Assembly (NCBI GenBank): GCA_937903315.1
Contig: CALCZO010000138.1
Coordinates: 1 to 16,697 of the forward strand
DNA: 16,697 bases
Origin: an uncultured Alphaproteobacteria bacterium
Lineage (GTDB): Bacteria > Pseudomonadota > Alphaproteobacteria > Rhizobiales > Beijerinckiaceae
Direction of reading: 5' to 3'
A program made the translations under genes and the position numbers. Shown here in pieces: positions 6,556-13,793 of the stretch (the stretch's first letter is position 1; each line of letters opens with the position of its first letter). Below the pieces are notes generated by a model, which was not told the DNA's origin, did not search any database, and saw only the letters and a program-made list of their open reading frames with translations.

Positions 6556-7005
6556 TCAGCCGGCCTTCACCGCCTCGGCAAACCTGGCAAAGAACTCATC
6601 CGCAAGTTTCTTGGCGACGCCATTGATCAGCCGAGCGCCGAGCTGGGCGATCTTGCCGCCGACGTTGGCCTCGACATCGTAGGTCAGCCGCGTGCCCTCG
6701 GGGATTTCCTCCAGCCGGACACTCGCCCCGCCCTTGGCAAACCCTGCAACGCCGCCCTCGCCCTCGCCGGCGATGCGATACCCGTTCGGCGGATCGAGAT
6801 CGGCCAGAGTCACCCTGCCCTTGAACGTGGCGCTGACCGGGCCGACCTTGAGCTTGACCACCGCCTGGAAGCCGTCGTCCATCGATCCTTCCAGGCTCTG
6901 GCAGCCGGGAATCGAGGCTTGCAGCGTCGCCGGATCATTGAGCTTCTGCCAGACCGTCTCGCGAGAGGCGGGCAGATCGACCACCCCGTTCATCGTCATT
7001 GCCAT
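6556..7005 (-). CDS. coxG: CoxG family protein (SRPBCC/START-like fold)
   Basis: A 149-residue protein of the carbon monoxide dehydrogenase subunit G family. Signature parts are the start MAMTMNGVVDLPASRETVW, the NDPATLQASIPGC motif (about 23-35), the repeated beta-strand region with VGPVSATFKG, and a C-terminal helix (AKKLADEFFARFAEAVKAG). The fold is a hydrophobic-cavity helix-grip; in Oligotropha carboxidovorans CoxG is associated with membrane recruitment of CO dehydrogenase, but many homologues are not tied to that enzyme. The ATG at 7005 is chosen over one at 7053 because family members begin there and GGAAACG lies at a ribosome-site distance. It is not next to coxSL here but heads the uvrC-pgsA-moaDE run. 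Confidence 0.85.
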   Translation of the reverse strand: MAMTMNGVVDLPASRETVWQKLNDPATLQASIPGCQSLEGSMDDGFQAVVKLKVGPVSATFKGRVTLADLDPPNGYRIAGEGEGGVAGFAKGGASVRLEEIPEGTRLTYDVEANVGGKIAQLGARLINGVAKKLADEFFARFAEAVKAG

Positions 7006-7086
7006 CGCTGCGTTTCCGTTTCCCTGTATCGATGCGGCTTGCGGCGCCGCCATGGGACGATACTCTGACCCAAAGACGTGCCAAGG

Positions 7087-7097
7087 TTAAGCCTTAA
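7087..7097. promoter_or_regulatory. Palindrome upstream of pcaB, possible operator
   Basis: TTAAG-C-CTTAA is a perfect 5+1+5 palindrome, 20 bases before the pcaB start codon in the 112-base gap between divergent coxG and pcaB. It lies next to the ribosome site (GGGAG at 7105-7109), so a bound protein could block transcription or initiation. A pca regulator (LysR-type PcaQ or IclR-type PcaR) is not encoded in this window. Evidence is the symmetry alone. Confidence 0.25.
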
Positions 7098-7117
7098 TTC
7101 GACAGGGAGCATCGCGC

Positions 7118-8461
7118 ATGGCCGCGCCGGGACTTTATGGGGAGCTGTTTGCCGACAACGCGATGAGCGGCCTGTTCGACGACCGCGCCACCTTGCAGGG
7201 CATGCTCGATTTTGAGGCCGCGCTGGCGCGTGACGAGGCCAGCGAGGGCATCATTCCTGCTGCCGCCGCGCCGGTCATCGCCGCCCACTGCCGTGCTGAA
7301 TTCTTCGATATCGCCGAGATCGGCCGCCAGACCACGCTGGCTGGCAACCCGGCGATTCCGATGGTGCGGATGCTGACCGCCCGCGTCGCCACGGATGACC
7401 CGGAAGCTGCGCGCTGGGTCCACTGGGGCGCGACCAGCCAGGATGCGATCGATACCGGCCGGCTGATCCAGATGTCCGGCGCGCTGCGCCTGATCGAGGA
7501 GCGGCTCGCCACTCTCGCCGGGCTCGTCGCACGCCTCGCCCACGACCATCGCCACACCGTGATGGCCGGGCGCACCCTGCTCCAGCACGCACTGCCGACC
7601 ACCTTTGGCCTCAAGGCGGCCTACTGGCTCGATTCCCTGACCGGCCATGCCGGCGCGCTGACCCGTCTCAGCCCGGCCGCACCGCTGCAACTGGGCGGTG
7701 CCGCCGGTACGCTCGCCTCGCTCGGGGACAAAGGCAGCGCCCTTCAGGAGCGGATGATGGGCTTCGAACTGGCCGTGCCGTGGCACGCGACGCGGCAGGC
7801 GCTGATCCGTCTCGGGGCCGAATTCGGCCTGATCGCGGGAACGCTCGGCAAGATCGGCCGCGACATTACGCTGCTGATGCAGACCGAGGTGGCGGAGGTG
7901 TTCGAGGGCGCGGCCGCCGGCAAGGGCGGCTCCTCCACCCTTCCCCACAAGCGCAACCCGGTGCAGTCGCTCGCCATGAGCGCCATCGCCACCCGCACGC
8001 CGGGGCTGGTGGCCACGCTTCTGGCCGCCATGCCGCAGGAGCACGAGCGCGCCGCCGGCGGCTGGCATGCCGAATGGGAAACGCTGCCTGACCTCTGCGT
8101 TCTCACCGGCGCCTCGCTCACCCATGCCATCGCGCTCATCGAGGGGCTGGAGATCGACACGCGGCGGATGCGCGCCAATCTTGACCTGACCGGCGGGCTG
8201 ATCCTGTCCGAGCGGATCGCTCTGGCATTGGGGGATGTCATGCCGCGGCTTGAGGCAAAGGCACTGGTCGAAGCCGCCTGCGCCCGCGCCCTGGCTGAAA
8301 AGCGCCCGCTGCGCGATATTCTGGCGGAAGAGCCGGTAATCACCGGTCATATCGACGGCGCGGCACTCAGCCGCCTGTTCGATCCCGCCACCTATCTCGG
8401 TGCCAGTCAGGCCATTATCGAACGGGTGCTGGCGCTCTATCGTCTCACCTTCACACCCTAG
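7118..8461 (+). CDS. pcaB: 3-carboxy-cis,cis-muconate cycloisomerase
   Basis: This enzyme cyclises 3-carboxy-cis,cis-muconate to 4-carboxymuconolactone, the second step of protocatechuate breakdown by ortho cleavage. The 447-residue protein belongs to the fumarase/aspartase superfamily: HWGATSQD at 102-109, GRTLLQHALPTTFG at 151-164, and the superfamily signature GSSTLPHKRNP at 271-281, whose flexible loop carries the catalytic serine. Length suits PcaB (about 450). Adenylosuccinate lyase, a close relative, is excluded by the neighbours pcaD and pcaC and the QHALPTTFG motif. A GGGAG ribosome site precedes the ATG. The gene ends with TAG, 19 bases before pcaD. The pcaHG dioxygenase genes that make its substrate are not in the window. 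Confidence 0.93.
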   Translation: MAAPGLYGELFADNAMSGLFDDRATLQGMLDFEAALARDEASEGIIPAAAAPVIAAHCRAEFFDIAEIGRQTTLAGNPAIPMVRMLTARVATDDPEAARWVHWGATSQDAIDTGRLIQMSGALRLIEERLATLAGLVARLAHDHRHTVMAGRTLLQHALPTTFGLKAAYWLDSLTGHAGALTRLSPAAPLQLGGAAGTLASLGDKGSALQERMMGFELAVPWHATRQALIRLGAEFGLIAGTLGKIGRDITLLMQTEVAEVFEGAAAGKGGSSTLPHKRNPVQSLAMSAIATRTPGLVATLLAAMPQEHERAAGGWHAEWETLPDLCVLTGASLTHAIALIEGLEIDTRRMRANLDLTGGLILSERIALALGDVMPRLEAKALVEAACARALAEKRPLRDILAEEPVITGHIDGAALSRLFDPATYLGASQAIIERVLALYRLTFTP

Positions 8462-8480
8462 ACTTCAGGAGTTCAAGACC

Positions 8481-9257
8481 ATGCCGATGATCCGTCTCGG
8501 TCAGGATGATTTTCACTACCGTCTCGACGGGCCGGAGGGCGCGCCGGTGCTGATGCTGTCCGATTCGCTCGGCTGCGACCTGACGATGTGGGATGCGCAG
8601 GTCCCGCACTGGACACGCACGCACCGCGTCCTGCGGTATGACAGTCGCGGCCACGGCCAATCCGCCGCGCCGGACCGGCCCTATTCCATGGCCGAACTCG
8701 GCCGCGACGCGCTGGCGCTGATGGATGCGCTGGGGATCGCGACGGTCGATTGGTGCGGGCTGTCGAAAGGCGGCATGGTCGGCATGTGGCTGCTGACCCA
8801 CGCGCGCCACCGCATCCGCCGCGCGGTGCTGGCCAATACCGCCCCCAACATGGGCCCGCCCGACCTGTGGAACACCCGCATCCGCACCGCGCGCGGGCAA
8901 GGCATGGCCGCACTCGCCGAACCGACCCGCACGCGCTGGTTTTCCGAACCGTACCGCGCCACGAACCCGCCCGAGGCGGACCGGATCATTTCGGCCTTTG
9001 CGGCCACCTCCGTCGCCGGCTACATCGGCAGCTGCGCCGCGATCCGCGATATGGACCAGCGCGAGGCGATCCGTTCGATCACGACGCCGGTGCTGGTGAT
9101 CATCGGCGCGGTTGATCCGGCGACGCCGCCAGCCGCAGGCCGGCTGATCGCCGCCAGCATCCCCGGCGCAAAGTCCCTGGTCCTGCAAGCGGCGCACATC
9201 TCGAACCTCGAGCAGCCCGAAGCCTTCACCCGCGCCGTTGCGGAGTTTCTGGCATGA
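8481..9257 (+). CDS. pcaD: 3-oxoadipate enol-lactonase
   Basis: An alpha/beta hydrolase of 258 residues that hydrolyses 3-oxoadipate enol-lactone to 3-oxoadipate. The catalytic triad is visible as S95 in the nucleophile elbow CGLSKGG, D212 in GAVDPATPP, and H239 in AAHISNLEQP. An oxyanion region follows strand 3 (SDSLGCDLTMWD, about 27-38), as in PcaD. The frame is open further upstream, but the ATG at 8481 has a strong ribosome site (AGGAG) and gives the family-like start MPMIRL. The stop overlaps the pcaC start as ATGA, so translation of the two is probably coupled. Confidence 0.94.
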   Translation: MPMIRLGQDDFHYRLDGPEGAPVLMLSDSLGCDLTMWDAQVPHWTRTHRVLRYDSRGHGQSAAPDRPYSMAELGRDALALMDALGIATVDWCGLSKGGMVGMWLLTHARHRIRRAVLANTAPNMGPPDLWNTRIRTARGQGMAALAEPTRTRWFSEPYRATNPPEADRIISAFAATSVAGYIGSCAAIRDMDQREAIRSITTPVLVIIGAVDPATPPAAGRLIAASIPGAKSLVLQAAHISNLEQPEAFTRAVAEFLA

Positions 9258-9637
9258 CCGACGAGGACCGTCACGCCGCCGGCATGGGCGTGCGCCGAGC
9301 CGTGCTCGGTGATGCGTGGGTGGATCGCGCCAACGCGGCGAAAAGCCCATTCAACACCGAGTTTCAGGACTTCATCACCCGATACGCCTGGGGCGAGATC
9401 TGGACCCGGCCGGGCCTCGACCGGGCCACGCGGTCCTGCTGCGTGCTGTCGATGATGATCGCGCTCGGCAACTGGGACGAGTTCCGCCTCCATGTCCGCG
9501 CCGCCTTCAACAACGGCCTCACGCAGGACGAGATCAAGGAAGTGATCCTGATGGCCGCCGTCTATGCCGGCGTGCCGAAAGCCAACCACGCGGTCAAGGA
9601 AGCGGAGGCGGTGTTCCGGGACATGGCAACCGGCTAG
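9254..9637 (+). CDS. pcaC: 4-carboxymuconolactone decarboxylase
   Basis: A 127-residue single-domain protein that decarboxylates 4-carboxymuconolactone to the enol-lactone used by PcaD, so the three adjacent genes cover consecutive reactions. It has the CMD/AhpD-like core: FITRYAWGEIWTRPGLDRATRS, LGNWDEFRLHVRAAFNNGLT and EVILMAAVYAGVPKAN, with H79 in the LHVRAA segment. Length is that of stand-alone PcaC; in some other bacteria it is fused to PcaD (PcaL), but here it is separate. The stop TAG shares the palindrome CTAG (9634-9637) with the stop of the convergent regulator gene. Confidence 0.95.
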   Translation: MTDEDRHAAGMGVRRAVLGDAWVDRANAAKSPFNTEFQDFITRYAWGEIWTRPGLDRATRSCCVLSMMIALGNWDEFRLHVRAAFNNGLTQDEIKEVILMAAVYAGVPKANHAVKEAEAVFRDMATG

Positions 9638-10098
9638 CCGCGCCCGCCGACCGGATAGCCGCGGAAGTCCTTGACCGTCCGCAACGAGAAACTCGTGGTC
9701 ATCGTCGAGACGCCCGGCAGCCGCGACAGCTTCTGCCGGTGGATACGCTCGAAATCGTCCATATCCCGCACCGCGATGCGCATGATGTAGTCGGCCCGCC
9801 CGGCGAGCAGATAGCAGGACAGGATTTCAGGCACGCCGAGGACGGCTTTTTCGAACGCCTCCAGCGCCTCGTTCGACTGCGAGAGGAGCGACACGGTAAC
9901 GAACAGTTCCATCGTCAGCCCGAGCGCGGCGCGATCAAGCCGGGCGGAATAGCCGGCGATGACCCCGGTCTCCTCAAGGTGCTTGAGCCGGCGATGGCAC
10001 GCCGACGGCGACAGCCCGACCGCCTCGGCCAGTTGCGCCAACGGCGGGCTGCAATCAGCTTGCACGCGGGACAATATCGAAAGATCAATCCGATCCAT
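9634..10098 (-). CDS. Lrp/AsnC family transcriptional regulator, AldR-like
   Basis: A 154-residue DNA-binding regulator. The N-terminal helix-turn-helix covers roughly residues 3-50 (MDRIDLSIL, PLAQLAEAVGLSPSACHRRLKHLEE), and the rest is the RAM/ligand-sensing domain that builds octamers and binds amino acids (GRADYIMRIAVRDMDDFERIHRQKLSRLPGV, about 99-129). The start at 10098 has GAAGGAAAA upstream. It is divergent from alanine dehydrogenase with 134 AT-rich bases between them, the arrangement of aldR and aldA in rhizobia, where the Lrp-type protein activates ald. Control of ald, possibly also of the liv operon and of itself, is inferred. Its 3' end overlaps pcaC by four bases. Confidence 0.93.
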   Translation of the reverse strand: MDRIDLSILSRVQADCSPPLAQLAEAVGLSPSACHRRLKHLEETGVIAGYSARLDRAALGLTMELFVTVSLLSQSNEALEAFEKAVLGVPEILSCYLLAGRADYIMRIAVRDMDDFERIHRQKLSRLPGVSTMTTSFSLRTVKDFRGYPVGGRG

Positions 10099-10099
10099 T

Positions 10100-10138
10100 G
10101 AAAATTTTCCTTCATTATATGGAAAATATCGAATTTTA
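10100..10138. promoter_or_regulatory. AT-rich operator-like region between lrp and ald
   Basis: Directly upstream of the regulator start are the palindrome GAAAATTTTC (10100-10109), an inverted repeat ATTTTCC / GGAAAAT (10104-10110 and 10121-10127, ten bases between), and a third similar element GAATTTTA (10131-10138). Repeated AT-rich half-sites at about helical spacing are typical of Lrp-family operators. The position allows one octamer to repress its own gene and act on ald. Promoter boxes for ald itself are not clear. Confidence 0.5.
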
Positions 10139-10232
10139 TTGCATCATTATCCAGTCGCGACAACAACTTTGCGAAGCTTTCCCGCCGCCCGACGCCTATG
10201 GTCGCGCCACACAAGGCTTTTGGGAGGAAGCA

Positions 10233-11348
10233 ATGCTGGTCGGCGTTCCGAAGGAAATCAAGAATCACGAATACCGTGTCGGCCTGACGCCCGAGAGCGT
10301 CGCCGAGATGGTTCACGGCGGCCACAGCGTCATCGTTGAAAGCAAAGCCGGGCTTGGCATCGGTGCCACCGATCGCGCCTATCGCGACGCTGGCGCCGAG
10401 GTTGTTGCGACCGCCCCCGAGGTCTTCGCCCGCGCCGACATGATCGTGAAGGTCAAGGAACCGCAGCCGGCCGAATGCGCGATGCTCCGCCCCGGGCAGA
10501 TCCTCTACACCTACCTGCATCTCGCCCCCGATCCGGACCAGACGGCTGCGCTGGTCAAGTCCGGTGCCGTCTGCATCGCCTATGAGACGGTGACCGATGA
10601 CGCCGGCGGGTTGCCGCTGCTCAAGCCGATGAGCCAGGTTGCCGGCCGCATGGCCGTGCATGCCGGCGCCAATGCGCTGGAAAAGGCGCACGGCGGGCGC
10701 GGGGTGCTGATCGGCGGCGTACCGGGCGTCGCCCCGGCCAAGGTGGTGATCATCGGCGGCGGCGTCGTCGGCTTCAACGCGGCGCAGATGGCGGTCGGCA
10801 TGCATGCCGATGTCACGATTCTCGACCGCAGCGCGGTGGCGCTCGAGCGGCTGTCGACCCATTTCGAGGCGTCCGCGAAAGTCGTCTATGCGATGAAATC
10901 GGCGATCGAGCACCATGTGGCCGGGGCTGATCTGGTCATCGGCGCTGTTCTCGTGCCGGGCGCAGCAGCGCCGCGGCTGGTCACCCGCGCCATGGTCAAG
11001 GGCATGAAGAAGGGCGCGGTCCTCGTCGATGTTGCCATCGATCAGGGCGGCTGCTTCGAAACCTCGCGCGCCACCACCCACGCCAAGCCGACCTACACGG
11101 TGGACGGCGTCGTCCACTACTGCGTCGCCAATATGCCCGGCGCGGTCGCCCGCACTTCCACCTACGCGCTCAACAACGTCACCCTGCCCCACGCGCTTGC
11201 CATCGCTGGCAAGGGTTGGAAAAAGGCGCTGGCCGACAACCGCCACCTGATGAACGGCCTCAACGTCTGCGCCGGCAAGGTCACCTACGCCGCCGTGGCG
11301 CGGGATCTGGGCTATGCCTACACTCCGGCCGAAACACTGCTGGCATAA
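10233..11348 (+). CDS. ald: Alanine dehydrogenase
   Basis: This enzyme reversibly deaminates L-alanine to pyruvate and ammonia with NAD+. The 371-residue length is exactly that of well-studied homologues, and active-site residues fall at the same numbers as in the Mycobacterium tuberculosis enzyme: R15, K75 (VKVKEP), H96 (TYLHLA) and D270 (VAIDQGG). The NAD-binding Rossmann motif IGGGVVG is at 174-180. The frame is open upstream to 10098, but the ATG at 10233 follows a strong GGGAGGAAG ribosome site and begins MLVGVPKEIKNHEYRVG as the family does. Divergent from the Lrp-type regulator and followed by an amino-acid transporter operon. Confidence 0.97.
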   Translation: MLVGVPKEIKNHEYRVGLTPESVAEMVHGGHSVIVESKAGLGIGATDRAYRDAGAEVVATAPEVFARADMIVKVKEPQPAECAMLRPGQILYTYLHLAPDPDQTAALVKSGAVCIAYETVTDDAGGLPLLKPMSQVAGRMAVHAGANALEKAHGGRGVLIGGVPGVAPAKVVIIGGGVVGFNAAQMAVGMHADVTILDRSAVALERLSTHFEASAKVVYAMKSAIEHHVAGADLVIGAVLVPGAAAPRLVTRAMVKGMKKGAVLVDVAIDQGGCFETSRATTHAKPTYTVDGVVHYCVANMPGAVARTSTYALNNVTLPHALAIAGKGWKKALADNRHLMNGLNVCAGKVTYAAVARDLGYAYTPAETLLA

Positions 11349-11358
11349 TTCTGGCAGG

Positions 11359-11388
11359 GGCCATCGCCGCACGGGAGCGGCGCAGGCC
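11359..11388 (+). terminator. GC-rich hairpin after ald, possible terminator
   Basis: CGCCGC (11365-11370) pairs with GCGGCG (11377-11382) around a six-base loop, and after a two-base mismatch the outer arms GGCC (11359-11362) and GGCC (11385-11388) also pair. It starts 10 bases after the ald stop. No T run follows, so termination may be partial and ald may read through into livH. Confidence 0.4.
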
Positions 11389-11420
11389 ACCTGAAAAGTG
11401 TGGCAAGCACCACAAAGGGG

Positions 11421-11430
11421 CTTGCGCAAG
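11421..11430. promoter_or_regulatory. Perfect palindrome CTTGCGCAAG upstream of livH
   Basis: A ten-base perfect palindrome, 75 bases before the livH start, within the 157-base gap after ald. The gap should contain the liv promoter if the operon is not read from ald. The location suits a repressor or activator site, but no regulator is identified and the only evidence is symmetry. Confidence 0.3.
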
Positions 11431-11505
11431 GACGGTTGCATAAAACAAAGTGATCACAGCCATCACGGGGAACAATGCCCGGGGGCGACGGGAGAGAGCC
11501 AGCGT

Positions 11506-12429
11506 ATGGAAGTCTTTGTACAGCAAGTGATCAACGGGCTGACGCTCGGTGCGATCTACGGGCTGATTGCTGTCGGATACACGATGGTTTTCGGCATCAT
11601 CGGGATGGTCAACTTCTCCCATGGCGATGTGTTCATGGTCGGCGGCTTTACCGCACTGATCCTGTTCCTGCTCGTCACGGGCGCGTTGGGCTTTGGCGCG
11701 GGCGCGGTGTTCCTCGCCATTCTTGTCTGTCTCGTCCTTGGCATGGCGCTGACCGGCCTCTGGAGCTGGACGATCGAACGGCTGGCCTATCGCCCGTTGC
11801 GCGGCTCATTCCGGCTGGCGCCGCTGATCTCGGCGATCGGCATGTCGATGGTGCTGGTCAATTTCGTGCAGGTCGCACAGGGCGCGCGCAACAAGCCCAT
11901 TCCTCCGATGCTGCGCGACGGCATCAAGATCATGGAAGGCAACGGCTTCGTCGTCACGCTGGCCTACAAGCAGATCGTGATCATCGTCGTCACCGCCATC
12001 CTGCTCGGCATCTTCTGGTACGTGGTGCAGAAAACGCCGCTCGGCCGCGCCCAGCGCGCCTGCGAACAGGATGGCAAGATGGCCTCGCTGCTCGGCATCG
12101 ACGTGGACCGCACGATCTCGATCACCTTCGTCATCGGCGCGGCGCTCGCCGCCGTCGCGGGTGTGATGTACCTGATCTACTATGGCGTGATCTCATTCTC
12201 CGATGGCTTCATTCCGGGTGTGAAGGCGTTTACCGCCGCAGTGCTCGGCGGCATCGGCTCGCTCCCCGGCGCGGTGCTCGGCGGGTTGATCATCGGCATG
12301 GTCGAGACGCTGTGGTCGGCTTATTTCTCGATTGATTACAAGGATGTCGCGGCCTTCATGCTGCTGGCAATCACGCTGATCTTCATGCCTCAGGGCCTGC
12401 TCGGCAAGCCGGAAGTGGAGAAGGTGTGA
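11506..12429 (+). CDS. livH: Branched-chain amino-acid ABC transporter permease LivH
   Basis: One of two inner-membrane permeases of a LIV-type (HAAT family) importer. The 307-residue protein is strongly hydrophobic with about eight membrane segments and starts MEVFVQQVINGLTLGAIYGL, a hallmark of LivH. Other marks are the GIIGMVNFSHGD segment (about 31-42), the cytoplasmic EAA-type coupling loop GRAQRACEQDGKMASLLGID, and the C-terminal AVLGGIGSLPGAVLGG. The start at 11506 follows GGGAGAGAG; the longer open frame upstream is polar and unlike the family. The stop overlaps the livM start by one base (TGATG). Confidence 0.96.
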   Translation: MEVFVQQVINGLTLGAIYGLIAVGYTMVFGIIGMVNFSHGDVFMVGGFTALILFLLVTGALGFGAGAVFLAILVCLVLGMALTGLWSWTIERLAYRPLRGSFRLAPLISAIGMSMVLVNFVQVAQGARNKPIPPMLRDGIKIMEGNGFVVTLAYKQIVIIVVTAILLGIFWYVVQKTPLGRAQRACEQDGKMASLLGIDVDRTISITFVIGAALAAVAGVMYLIYYGVISFSDGFIPGVKAFTAAVLGGIGSLPGAVLGGLIIGMVETLWSAYFSIDYKDVAAFMLLAITLIFMPQGLLGKPEVEKV

Positions 12430-13793
12430 TGGCATCAGCAACTGACGAGAAGCCGGCATCCCTTGCCGACATCACGCGCAATGCGCTGTTCTGGACAGTC
12501 ATCGCGCTGGGCCTGTTCATCCTTCTGATCGGCCTCAAGACCGACCAGAAGGACAACACGATCGTTCTGGTCGGCCGGCCGCTGCTGCTGGCAGGCGTTC
12601 TGCTTTCGGTGTTTGCCGGCGCGTTTGTCATCGGTCTCAACAATCAGCGCAAGCAGACCGCGCTTCTGGCCGGCAAGGTCGCGACACCAAGCGCGACGCT
12701 GGCACGGATCGAACCCTATATCCGGCCGTTCCTGCTGGCTTTCGTCGTCGCCTTCCCGGTGATCGCGATCGCGGGCTCGGGCTGGCAAGGCTCGCTCAAG
12801 TGGATCGACAACTTCGGCATCCAGATCCTGATCTACGTGATGCTGGGCTGGGGCCTCAACGTGGTCGTCGGCCTCGCCGGCCTGCTCGATCTCGGCTACG
12901 TCGCGTTCTATGCCGTCGGAGCCTATTCCTACGCGCTGCTGGCCGAACAGTACGGCCTGTCGTTCTACATCCTGCTGCCCGTCGCCGGCGTGCTGGCCGC
13001 GTTCTGGGGCATTATTCTCGGCTTCCCGGTGCTGCGGCTGCGCGGTGATTATCTGGCCGTGGTGACGCTGGCGTTCGGTGAGATCATCCGGCTGGTGCTG
13101 ATCAACTGGGTCGAGTTTTCCAACGGCTACGCCGGCATTTCCGGCATCGCCCGGCCGACGTTCTTCGGCATTCCCTTCACCTCCGACGATGACGGTTTTG
13201 CCGCGCGGTTCGGGCTCGAACCCTCCGGCATCTATTACAAGATCTATCTCTATTATCTGATCCTCGTGCTGGCGATGATGACGGCCTACATCACCACACG
13301 GCTGCGGCGACTGCCGATCGGCCGGGCATGGGAAGCGCTGCGCGAGGACGAGATCGCCTGTCGCGCGCTGGGCATCAACACCGTGACGACCAAGCTGACC
13401 GCCTTTGCCATCGGCGCGATGTTCGGCGGCTTTGCCGGCTCGTTCTTCGCCGCGCGGCAGGGCTTCATCTCGCCCGAGAGCTTCACCTTCATCGAATCGG
13501 CGCAGATTCTGGCCATCGTCGTGCTCGGCGGGGCAGGCAGTCTCTACGGTGTCGTCATCGCGGCCGTCGGCATCGTCGGCGGGTTTGAACTGCTGCGCGA
13601 ACTGGATTTCCTCAAGATCGTGTTCGGCAACGATTTCGATCCGGCCCAGTACCGCGCGCTGATCTTCGGTCTGTCGATGGTGCTGATCATGCTCTGGAAG
13701 CCGCGCGGTCTTGTCTCGTCGCGCCAGCCGTCCGTGGCGCTGAAGGAGACCAAAGCCATCTCAAGCGATCTGGTGAAGGAGGGCCACGGCTGA
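12429..13793 (+). CDS. livM: Branched-chain amino-acid ABC transporter permease LivM
   Basis: The second permease, partner of LivH. At 454 residues it is of the long LivM type: about 110 N-terminal residues carry extra hydrophobic segments (about 20-37, 52-70, 100-118) before the conserved core. The core shows YVMLGWGLNVVVGLAGLLDLGY, FPVLRLRGDYLAVVTLAFGEI, the EAA coupling loop GRAWEALREDEIACRALGIN and VVLGGAGSLYG. GGAGAAGG lies just before the ATG at 12429, which shares one base with the livH stop. The tail after the last membrane segment is polar. The stop overlaps livG by one base. Confidence 0.96.
   Translation: MASATDEKPASLADITRNALFWTVIALGLFILLIGLKTDQKDNTIVLVGRPLLLAGVLLSVFAGAFVIGLNNQRKQTALLAGKVATPSATLARIEPYIRPFLLAFVVAFPVIAIAGSGWQGSLKWIDNFGIQILIYVMLGWGLNVVVGLAGLLDLGYVAFYAVGAYSYALLAEQYGLSFYILLPVAGVLAAFWGIILGFPVLRLRGDYLAVVTLAFGEIIRLVLINWVEFSNGYAGISGIARPTFFGIPFTSDDDGFAARFGLEPSGIYYKIYLYYLILVLAMMTAYITTRLRRLPIGRAWEALREDEIACRALGINTVTTKLTAFAIGAMFGGFAGSFFAARQGFISPESFTFIESAQILAIVVLGGAGSLYGVVIAAVGIVGGFELLRELDFLKIVFGNDFDPAQYRALIFGLSMVLIMLWKPRGLVSSRQPSVALKETKAISSDLVKEGHG

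Noticed and set aside
5340..6626. Long open frame opposite uvrC
   Set aside because: High GC and codon bias leave long antisense frames open. The translation is low-complexity, rich in Arg, Gly, Leu and Asp, and unlike any family; UvrC on the other strand is unmistakable.
9915..11441. Long open frame opposite ald (and similar ones at 7094-8350 opposite pcaB and 13544-14563 opposite livG)
   Set aside because: The same antisense effect; the sense-strand proteins have complete motifs and correct lengths.
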